Source: Bacteroidales bacterium
GTDB taxonomy: Bacteria; Bacteroidota; Bacteroidia; Bacteroidales; GCA-2711565
NCBI GenBank assembly: GCA_029931995.1
Contig: JAOZQX010000096.1
Coordinates: 1 to 5,938 of the forward strand
Direction: 5' to 3'
DNA: 5,938 nucleotides
Below the pieces are notes generated by a model that was not told where the DNA came from, made no database searches, and was given only the letters and a program-made list of their open reading frames with translations. Position numbers and translations under genes: made by a program. This document shows, in pieces, positions 1 through 5,938 of this stretch (position 1 is the stretch's first letter; the number at the start of each line of letters is the position of its first letter).

Positions 1-36
1 AAAAAAAGAGCTGAAATTAATTTCAGCTCTTTTTTA
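1..36 (-). terminator. Strong palindromic intrinsic terminator, potentially bidirectional
   Basis: The core GAGCTGAAATTAATTTCAGCTC (8-29) is a perfect inverted repeat, cited here by its arms GAGCTGAAA and TTTCAGCTC around a TTAA centre. It is flanked by A1-A7 on the left and T30-T35 on the right, so perfect self-complementarity runs from 2 to 35. Read on the minus strand it gives a 9-bp or longer stem, a short loop and a run of seven U, about 48 bases after the stop codon of the last gene. Read on the plus strand it gives an equivalent hairpin followed by six U. It should therefore end this operon and could also end a convergent transcript from the left. Confidence 0.9.
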
Positions 37-43
37 TTTGAAT

Positions 44-61
44 GATTAGACTAAGCTAATC
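44..61 (-). other. Small hairpin in the 3' untranslated region
   Basis: GATTAG (44-49) and CTAATC (56-61) are exact inverted repeats separated by six bases. They lie between the stop codon of the last gene and the terminator. The stem is short and AT-rich and has no U-run, so it is not a terminator by itself. It could slightly stabilise the mRNA end, or it could be chance in AT-rich DNA. Confidence 0.3.
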
Positions 62-76
62 TTGTAAAATTGTCGT

Positions 77-994
77 TTACAAAGGTGTAAACACATAACC
101 ATATGTACCAAATGAACCTTGTACAACATGGTATTCTAAATTTATAAGAATTGTATTACCGGCACATGGGAAAATAGTTCCATTACCAGTTAAGAACATA
201 TTATCGAAACCATAGAAATTTACAGCAAGAATAACATCTGGATCACACAAAACAGAGTTGTCAGCAGGATCTACTGTCAGTCTCATAGGTTCTGGAGTAT
301 CCACCATGCCATCTAATGCTGCCATGCCATCAACTAACATAACATTAGGATCTGCTGCATCAATTGTGAAAACAACTGTTCCGTCTGCTGGCCAGGTAGC
401 TGAAAATGCATTCCAGTTACCAGGGATAGAAGCTGAGTTATACGTATCTGCAGGACATCCAATAACAAAACCAAATGCAAATCCGTTTCTGTATCCGTTT
501 GTAGGATCTACAATTTCATCATTTGTACCACCGGCAAGATCAAGAACACCATCATCATATGTTGGCGTTTCTGCTCCATAAACAGTTCCGTTAATATGAG
601 TAACAGTTCCTGAAAAATTAAAGGCATCACCAAAACTAATATCTGCTGCAGTAAGACCTACTGCTGCCGCTAATTCGTTGATACCCCAGTCAAAACTAAG
701 CGGGAATGTTGTATAAGTTCCAACAACAAATTCCGCAGTTTGAACACCACCAATTGTACCAACAATTGAGAGTGTGTAGTCAGCAACGGTTCCGGCAGGA
801 TCGCGTAGCGTTGCTACAAAAGTCACCTCAGATACCGCAGTAACTCCCTGAACTGCATCAGGAACCACATCTAATACTAGGTATGCCCCATGTTCAAGGT
901 CAGCTATCCAAGTATTTTCTTTTTCTGTACAAGATGTAGTAAGCATAAATAGCAATACACTTAATACACTAATAATTTTAAATATATTTTTCAT
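77..994 (-). CDS. Uncharacterised acidic lipoprotein in SusE/F-like operon position
   Basis: This is a 305-residue predicted lipoprotein of no family I recognise. Residues 1-21 are a signal (KNIFK followed by a hydrophobic core) ending LTTS before Cys22; Thr rather than Leu at -3 makes the lipobox imperfect. TEKEN after the cysteine is a plausible surface-export signal. The rest is rich in Val, Thr, Gly and Asp with alternating strand-like segments, suggesting a beta-sandwich half (about 30-135), an acidic linker (about 140-165) and a second beta domain (about 180-305). Cysteines fall at 180, 250 and 277. After Lys25 there is no lysine, only three Arg (64, 169, 238), against 34 Asp/Glu. It begins 6 bp after the SusD-like stop codon, so it is probably cotranscribed and perhaps translationally coupled. 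Accessory surface glycan-binding or substrate-binding lipoproteins (SusE/SusF type) often occupy this position, so an accessory ligand-binding role is inferred from context only. No catalytic motif is visible. The reading frame and export signal are secure; the function is not. Confidence 0.85.
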   Translation of the reverse strand: MKNIFKIISVLSVLLFMLTTSCTEKENTWIADLEHGAYLVLDVVPDAVQGVTAVSEVTFVATLRDPAGTVADYTLSIVGTIGGVQTAEFVVGTYTTFPLSFDWGINELAAAVGLTAADISFGDAFNFSGTVTHINGTVYGAETPTYDDGVLDLAGGTNDEIVDPTNGYRNGFAFGFVIGCPADTYNSASIPGNWNAFSATWPADGTVVFTIDAADPNVMLVDGMAALDGMVDTPEPMRLTVDPADNSVLCDPDVILAVNFYGFDNMFLTGNGTIFPCAGNTILINLEYHVVQGSFGTYGYVFTPL

Positions 995-1000
995 AATTTT
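995..1000 (-). other. 6-bp junction between SusD-like and third lipoprotein genes
   Basis: Only AAAATT (minus strand) separates the TAA of the SusD-like gene from the ATG of the next gene. The start region of the downstream gene therefore overlaps the last codons upstream, which are A/T-rich and have no Shine-Dalgarno. This favours cotranscription and possible translational coupling. Confidence 0.6.
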
Positions 1001-2638
1001 TTAGTTTAAAGTTATTGAACCATCATCCCAAAATACTCGTTCCGTAACTACTACCGGATCAATATTGATATTTCTTTCAACAGCAGTATTTGGATAATTC
1101 CAGCTATGAGGGAAATCACCAGCTACTTGTATAGGAGCTTGTAAGTTTGAAGGTAAACCAGATCTTCTGTATGTATTAAATGCTTCTACTCCGTTACCAT
1201 ATAAGGCAATGCGGAATTCTTGCATAACAATATCCAATTTTTCTGCATTAGTACCGGCAGCATCATAATTAGCCAAAGCTTCTGCTACATAGGTATCAAT
1301 ATGTGCTTGGTCAGGAACAAAAGCAGCAACAGCTTGAGCTGCTCCAAAGTTCATTACATATGCAATTGATTCTCTGATACCTTCTTCAAATAGGTCTCTT
1401 GCATCAGTATCTCCTGTAGCAAAATTATCTGATAATTGAACCTCAGCACCTACAAAAGCACTCCATGAAGACAACCAAAGTGGGAATATCCCAGCTCCTA
1501 GTTTGTTTGTGGTAGTGTTTTGAGAACCAGGCACGAAATTATCGGCATCAAAAGCACCACCTGCAGGATAAACACCAATAAGTGTTCTGGATAATCCATC
1601 CGGAGGAACACCATCATCATCAGCATGATCTCTTCCCCAGTAATAGTCACCTATATAACAAATTGGGTGTTGGGCAGATCCTTCACAAGGTAATTGATCT
1701 CCAGTTGGAGTTTCAAGAATTTGTCTGTAGAAATAATATCTCATGCGAGGATCCCAAACAGTTTTAGAATCTTTCATGAACTCCATAAGGTCATTCGCCA
1801 TATAATCATTTCCACCGGCAACGGTATAGTTATTACCATACTGAGGGTGACGACTATCAGGACCAGCAGCAACTGTAGAATATTGGAAGACCCAGTTATC
1901 AGCAGCATCATCAATAAAATCACCACTGTTAACAATTGCAGCAATTTCTGCAGAATAATCATGGATTAATTGCTGTTGAACATACATTTTTAATTTAAAT
2001 GTATTACAAGCTTTTACCCATTGTGTACGATTAGCATCAAAGTAATAATCATTAGGTATTGAAGCTGGTTCACCTGCATTAAATGCTACGATTGCTCCAT
2101 CAATTGAAGCTAAAGCAGCAGCATAAACATCTGCACCATCGTCAAGAATAGGGCTGTAAATACCTTCTTCTCCTCTTAGGGCTTCAGTATAAGGTACATC
2201 CCTGAAATAATCAACTAACATAGCTAAAGTAAAACCTTTAATTGCTTTAGCAATTCCTAAGTGTACATTTGTTGCAGGATCGCCTTCGGTTTGGGCAATC
2301 ACATTATCACAAGCTAAAAGCACCTCTGAATATGCAGTCTCCCATATAAAACCTAATCTTGCAGCCCTTGCATTAGAAAACGGTCCGGTATAACCACCAA
2401 ACTGATTCATCATTCTCATCATTTCCATACTGGCATCATTCAGCCCGGTATTGTTTTGATTGATTTGACCGGCAACCATATTGATATAACCAATTTGGGC
2501 ACCGTTAAGGATCATTGTTACATCTGCTTGATCTGCTGTTAACGCATTAGGGTCATCCAACAAGTCCAAATCCATACAACTGTGCGATAGAAATGTGGCA
2601 GTCAACAATAATAATATAATTTTTATTTGTGTTTTCAT
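1001..2638 (-). CDS. SusD/RagB-type nutrient-binding surface lipoprotein (SusD-like_2 subgroup)
   Basis: This is a complete 545-residue lipoprotein, a normal length for the family. Residues 1-20 are a lipoprotein signal ending LSHS with lipidated Cys21. The acidic stretch just after it (DLDLLDDPN) resembles the surface-export signal of Bacteroidota lipoproteins. Conserved SusD-like_2 features are the N-terminal DDPNALT (28-34), DYFRDVPYTEAL (143-154), WDPRMRYYF (295-303), the segment YYWGRDH...GVPPDG (332-348), GVYPAGG (355-361), GVEAFNTYRRSGLP (483-496), a YPN...ERN region (515-523) and a C-terminal VFWD (535-538). The helix-rich TPR-like scaffold fits the first 240 residues. By family knowledge it sits on the cell surface as the hinged lid of its SusC partner and captures ligand, so the upstream SusC-like gene is almost certainly its partner. 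The ATG at 2638 gives the signal peptide directly and follows an A-rich leader without Shine-Dalgarno. Cys318 and Cys327 flank a short loop and could form a disulfide. The ligand is unknown. Confidence 0.96.
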   Translation of the reverse strand: MKTQIKIILLLLTATFLSHSCMDLDLLDDPNALTADQADVTMILNGAQIGYINMVAGQINQNNTGLNDASMEMMRMMNQFGGYTGPFSNARAARLGFIWETAYSEVLLACDNVIAQTEGDPATNVHLGIAKAIKGFTLAMLVDYFRDVPYTEALRGEEGIYSPILDDGADVYAAALASIDGAIVAFNAGEPASIPNDYYFDANRTQWVKACNTFKLKMYVQQQLIHDYSAEIAAIVNSGDFIDDAADNWVFQYSTVAAGPDSRHPQYGNNYTVAGGNDYMANDLMEFMKDSKTVWDPRMRYYFYRQILETPTGDQLPCEGSAQHPICYIGDYYWGRDHADDDGVPPDGLSRTLIGVYPAGGAFDADNFVPGSQNTTTNKLGAGIFPLWLSSWSAFVGAEVQLSDNFATGDTDARDLFEEGIRESIAYVMNFGAAQAVAAFVPDQAHIDTYVAEALANYDAAGTNAEKLDIVMQEFRIALYGNGVEAFNTYRRSGLPSNLQAPIQVAGDFPHSWNYPNTAVERNINIDPVVVTERVFWDDGSITLN

Positions 2639-2666
2639 ATTATCTTATTTTTAAAATTATGCATCA
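2639..2666 (-). other. SusC-SusD intergenic spacer with A-rich translation start region
   Basis: This 28-bp gap is too short for a separate Bacteroidota promoter plus leader and shows no terminator hairpin, which supports cotranscription of the transporter and lipoprotein genes. On the minus strand the bases just before the SusD start read AAAAATAAGATAAT. There is no GGAGG-like Shine-Dalgarno; A/T-rich start regions of this kind are usual in Bacteroidota. Confidence 0.6.
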
Positions 2667-5600
2667 TTATATAGTAGCCTTTATAGTAAAAGCGAATTTT
2701 TTAGAACTTGGAGGTGAAAAGTATTCAAATCCTAGTCCATTACCTGCACCAGTACTTGAAGTTTCCGGATCTAAGTTTACACCATTTGGAAAATTAGGCG
2801 CATAATACCATAAATTTTGTCCTGATAAAACTAAAGAAACAGCTTTAAAAGGTAATTTGGTTAAGAGTTTTTTAGGTAGATCATAAGAAAGAGAAACTTC
2901 TCTTAGTCTTACAACACTTGCATCAAATACTGATCCACTATCATTATCAACCATATTTAGGAAGAAGATATCGTTTGCACCTACTTGAACAATGTTTTGA
3001 ATAGGTTCTCCATTTTCATCAAAAAGGACTGCACCGGTATCAGGATCGGCTAAAAGACCAGGAATGATATAAAGTATTTCCCTGTCTTCGCTATCTGTTG
3101 TAACACCTCTTCTGAGTAGATTACTAATAGTGCTGCTGTAGATGTCTCCACCATGAGTATAGTCAATTTGGAATGAAAGGTTAAATCCTTTGTACGAGAA
3201 TTGGTTCATTAAAGTGTATTTCCAATCCGGATTTGGATCAGCAATAATTTTGTTAGCAAGACCTAATTCTTCACTATTTAAAACATGACCATCTGTTGGA
3301 TCAATCAATAATTGTCCAGTGGCTGTTTGACCTTCAATATCGATGTCAGTATCCAATACATTAAAGGATCCTTTGATTACACCAAGGGCTTCTCCTTCAA
3401 TGGCCATATTACCAAGATCTGCAAAACCGGAATATACAATTTCTTCGCCACCAAGATCAGTAACTAAACTAACCATTTTAGTAAAGACGTTGTTAATTCT
3501 CCATGTGAAATCATTGGTTCTGATAGGAGTAACTCCTAAGTTGATTTCCCAACCTTTGTTTTCAACATTACCAACATTTACAAACACGCCGGTATATCCG
3601 GTAGCAGGGTCAAGTGATTTTCTAAGGATCTGGTCTCTCGTATTTTTAATGTAGTAAGTAGCTTCAAGATTAACCCGGTTATTCAAGAAAGCACCTTCAA
3701 GACCAAATTCCCATTCTTTTTGGAATTCAGGTAATAGATTTGGATTACCTAAACTAGTACTTGGATATGCACTTACATCACCACCCGCACCTCTGTCAAA
3801 AACTGCAGGATTTGCCATCCATGCACTTCTTGTATTATATGGGCCAGGGAATCCGGCAGAAGTTGCAAAAGCAATTCTGGTTTTCAAAAAGTTAATTACA
3901 TTGCTATTATCCAATGCTGAAAAAGCAGTTGTTGGAATAAATGACAATGAAACACTTGGGTATAGTAATGAGTTGTTTCCGTCTTCTAATGTAGAAACCC
4001 AATCTTTACGAGCCGCTGCAGTAAAATAAACAAAATCTTTATAGTCAACAGCAACCTGAGCAAATGCGCCATAAGAATTTTCTTCGGTTTGTCTATCAAT
4101 GAAAAAACCAGATAGTGGGTCAACACTTGCTGAAGTAGAGAAATTACCATGTCTTAAAACACCATACACAATTTGTTGTGTACTTGCAATCCCTGATCTG
4201 TTCATTCTCTCATTTTTAACTTGAGCACCAAGAGTTGCTGTTAAACTGATATCTTCCGTTACTTTAGTATCCATCAAATTGGCCATAAAATTATGGTTCC
4301 AAGTTGTGATTCTATAATGTAGGTCTCTTAAATAACCATCAATTGCAAAGTCATTAGAAACACCACCTTTATTTGTATACATTCTTTGGGCATCATGGTA
4401 AGTGTCATAACCAATTTGATAGCTAAGATTTATAAAATCAGTTACATCATAAGCAACTTTTGTGTTACCAAAAAATCTGTGAGTCATATTATCACTTGCA
4501 GAGTTGTTTAGTACCCAATAAGGATTTTCGGCATCATCTCTGTAGAATACACTTGAGTGATCGAAGGGGTTTTCCCAAGGAAGTCCTGTAAGGTCTAAGT
4601 TTCTTGGATAATATAATAACCTTGCCATAATGGATGTAGCATTTGCAGCAGCACTAGCTCCGATAGGAGGCGTTTCATAATGTGTTTTAACAAAGTTCAT
4701 TGATGTGCTGAAATGAAATTTATCAACAGTAAAATCACCACCAAAACTTACATTAAATTTTTCAAGATTGTTTTTTGGAACATAACCTTCTTCATCAGTA
4801 TAACCAATATTGAAGTTCATATTACCATTTTCAAAACCTTTAGACATACCTATGAAAGTATTCATACCCAGGCCAGCTCTGAAGAAATCGCTAACCTGAT
4901 CTGGATATCCTTGATAAGGTACTTGTAAACCAACAAAGTCTGGAAAAATGATTGAAAGAATACCACCACGATCTAAATGGTGTCTTTGCATGAGGTTATC
5001 GTCGAAATTATTCCCCCAGTTTCCCATAAAACCAACATTCATCACGTTGTCACCACCACCACCATATTGGTTGGTAAAGTCAGGTAGTTGAGCAACTTGG
5101 TTAATGTAGAACGATTGATTAAAGTTTATTGTTAAATCTTTAGTCGCACTTTGTCTTCCATTTTTAGTAGTAATGATAATAACACCGTTTTTACCATCAG
5201 CACCATACAAGTTAGCTGCACTTAAACCTTTAAGAATACTAATATTCTCAATGTTATTAGGGTCAAGGTCAAGCTGTCTACTGGCAGCTGAGTTTGTAGC
5301 ACCACCATTTCCACCGAAAGTACCAAGTGAGTTAATACCTGCATCAAAAGGAACACCATCAATAATGAATAAAGGTTGGTTAGAACCCGTAATTGATGAT
5401 TTACCACGGATGGTGATACTTGATCCAGCACCAACAATACCGGCACTGTTAATAATATCAACACCTGCAACTTTACCTCTTAGTGAAGTAGCAATATCGG
5501 CTTCAGGCTTTCTAGTAAGTTCTTCATCAGAAACTGTACCTACTGAGTAACCAAGAGCTTTTTTCTCTCTTTTAATACCCATGGCCGTAACTACGACTTC

Positions 5601-5912
5601 TTCGAGTACTTCGGCAGACATAGCCATTTGAATATTGATAACTGTTCTGCTACCAATTTCAACATCTTGGGATGTCATACCCACAAATGAGAATCTTAAG
5701 GTTGTAACACCTTCGTCAACTCTTAATTCGTAATTACCGTCGAAGTCAGTAGTTGTACCAACTGTAGTCCCTGGAACCATAATAGTAACTCCAGGAATTG
5801 GTAAACCATCATCAGCACCAGTTACGGTACCGGTAATTACCTTTGATTGAGCATTAGCACCCATGCTTATAAAGAATAATAAGCATGTTAGCCAAATTGT
5901 AAATTTTCTCAT
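2667..5912 (-). CDS. SusC/RagA-family TonB-dependent outer-membrane transporter
   Basis: This is a complete 1081-residue outer-membrane transporter, within the usual 1000-1100 residue range of the SusC family. Residues 1-21 are a Sec signal peptide with cleavage predicted after Ala-Asn-Ala. Residues 25-100 form a carboxypeptidase-D regulatory-like domain (ITGTVTGADDGLPIPGV, then DFDGNYEL). A TonB-box-like segment follows (EEVVVTAMG, 104-112). The plug spans about 115-255, with SLRGKVAGV, ITIRGKSSI, FIIDGVPFD and the hallmark NGVIIITTKNG at 242-252. The remainder is the beta-barrel, with SusC C-terminal signatures such as NPDWKYTLMNQFSYKGF (894-910) and GQNLWYY (1031-1037). There is no N-terminal STN signalling domain, so direct control through an anti-sigma/ECF pair is unlikely. 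The last residue is Ile, not the common aromatic. The ATG at 5912 starts the signal peptide directly and has an A/T-rich leader without Shine-Dalgarno. By family knowledge it imports bulky nutrients using TonB energy, with the SusD-like lipoprotein encoded 28 bp downstream as its lid. The substrate cannot be read from the sequence. Confidence 0.97.
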   Translation of the reverse strand: MRKFTIWLTCLLFFISMGANAQSKVITGTVTGADDGLPIPGVTIMVPGTTVGTTTDFDGNYELRVDEGVTTLRFSFVGMTSQDVEIGSRTVINIQMAMSAEVLEEVVVTAMGIKREKKALGYSVGTVSDEELTRKPEADIATSLRGKVAGVDIINSAGIVGAGSSITIRGKSSITGSNQPLFIIDGVPFDAGINSLGTFGGNGGATNSAASRQLDLDPNNIENISILKGLSAANLYGADGKNGVIIITTKNGRQSATKDLTINFNQSFYINQVAQLPDFTNQYGGGGDNVMNVGFMGNWGNNFDDNLMQRHHLDRGGILSIIFPDFVGLQVPYQGYPDQVSDFFRAGLGMNTFIGMSKGFENGNMNFNIGYTDEEGYVPKNNLEKFNVSFGGDFTVDKFHFSTSMNFVKTHYETPPIGASAAANATSIMARLLYYPRNLDLTGLPWENPFDHSSVFYRDDAENPYWVLNNSASDNMTHRFFGNTKVAYDVTDFINLSYQIGYDTYHDAQRMYTNKGGVSNDFAIDGYLRDLHYRITTWNHNFMANLMDTKVTEDISLTATLGAQVKNERMNRSGIASTQQIVYGVLRHGNFSTSASVDPLSGFFIDRQTEENSYGAFAQVAVDYKDFVYFTAAARKDWVSTLEDGNNSLLYPSVSLSFIPTTAFSALDNSNVINFLKTRIAFATSAGFPGPYNTRSAWMANPAVFDRGAGGDVSAYPSTSLGNPNLLPEFQKEWEFGLEGAFLNNRVNLEATYYIKNTRDQILRKSLDPATGYTGVFVNVGNVENKGWEINLGVTPIRTNDFTWRINNVFTKMVSLVTDLGGEEIVYSGFADLGNMAIEGEALGVIKGSFNVLDTDIDIEGQTATGQLLIDPTDGHVLNSEELGLANKIIADPNPDWKYTLMNQFSYKGFNLSFQIDYTHGGDIYSSTISNLLRRGVTTDSEDREILYIIPGLLADPDTGAVLFDENGEPIQNIVQVGANDIFFLNMVDNDSGSVFDASVVRLREVSLSYDLPKKLLTKLPFKAVSLVLSGQNLWYYAPNFPNGVNLDPETSSTGAGNGLGFEYFSPPSSKKFAFTIKATI

Positions 5913-5938
5913 AATTAAAAAATTTGGTTAATAAAAAA
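5913..5938 (-). other. Partial 5' leader of the operon
   Basis: The 26 bases before the SusC-like start are nearly all A/T on the minus strand (TTTTTTATTAACC, then AAATTTTTTAATT). I see no Bacteroidota -7 element (TAnnTTTG), no -33 TTTG box and no Shine-Dalgarno. The promoter and any regulatory element must lie beyond the right edge of the window. Confidence 0.5.

Noticed and set aside
258..581. 107-codon open frame on the plus strand
   Set aside because: It lies entirely antisense inside the third lipoprotein gene, has no recognisable domain or start signal, and its composition mirrors the real coding strand.
1608..1626. CAT/ATC trinucleotide run
   Set aside because: It encodes the Asp cluster of the SusD-like protein; it is too short and in frame to suggest a regulatory repeat.
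1582..1969. Overlapping plus-strand frames and a minus-strand alternative frame (1774-1962)
   Set aside because: All are contained within the SusD-like gene. The His-rich stretch is only the reverse of an Asp-codon run, and the Leu/Ile-rich minus frame is an out-of-frame reading.
3343..3654. 103-codon open frame on the plus strand
   Set aside because: It is antisense to the conserved barrel of the SusC-like gene, with no domain or supporting context.
4713..4928. 71-codon open frame on the plus strand
   Set aside because: It is antisense inside the transporter barrel and its low-complexity Ile/Thr content is typical of shadow frames in AT-rich genes.
5051..5063. Short CAC/ACC trinucleotide repeat
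   Set aside because: It encodes the Gly run (GGGGDN, residues 284-289) of the SusC-like protein; only about four units long, so it is not a convincing phase-variable tract.
5222..5470. 82-codon alternative minus-strand frame with a membrane-like Leu/Val-rich product
   Set aside because: It is out of frame within the conserved plug of the SusC-like gene; the hydrophobicity comes from the frame shift.
5173..5550. 125-codon open frame on the plus strand
   Set aside because: It is antisense to the highly conserved plug domain of the SusC-like gene, so it is a shadow frame.

Overview
The window holds one compact minus-strand gene cluster and almost nothing else: a SusC-type TonB-dependent outer-membrane transporter (2667-5912), a SusD-type surface lipoprotein of the SusD-like_2 subgroup (1001-2638) and a third predicted lipoprotein of unknown family (77-994). 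They are transcribed in that order, right to left, and the cluster ends in a strong palindromic terminator at about 1-36. The SusC/SusD pairing, the AT-rich DNA, the A/T-rich leaders without a Shine-Dalgarno sequence and the lipobox signals followed by acidic residues all point to a Bacteroidota genome. A flavobacterium or close relative from an aquatic or marine setting is likely, but this is inference.

Region by region. 1-76 is the 3' end of the transcription unit, with a perfect 34-bp palindrome (2-35) and a small extra hairpin (44-61). 77-994 is the uncharacterised acidic lipoprotein. A 6-bp gap separates it from the SusD-like gene (1001-2638), and a 28-bp gap separates that from the SusC-like gene (2667-5912). 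Only 26 bp of leader remains upstream of the SusC gene, so the promoter and any regulator lie outside the window. No gap exceeds 300 bases. I saw no RNA gene, mobile element, CRISPR array or long repeat.

Working together, the SusC protein should form the TonB-energised barrel in the outer membrane and the SusD protein should act as its extracellular lid and substrate-capture subunit. The third lipoprotein sits where SusE/SusF-type accessory binding proteins sit in many such loci, and probably acts at the same complex or on the same substrate. No degradative enzyme, sulfatase, peptidase or regulator is visible. The substrate (glycan, peptide or other) therefore cannot be assigned, and calling this a polysaccharide utilisation locus would go beyond the evidence.

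The least explained item is the third lipoprotein. Its mature region has no lysine after residue 25, three arginines and 34 acidic residues, and I do not recognise its family.
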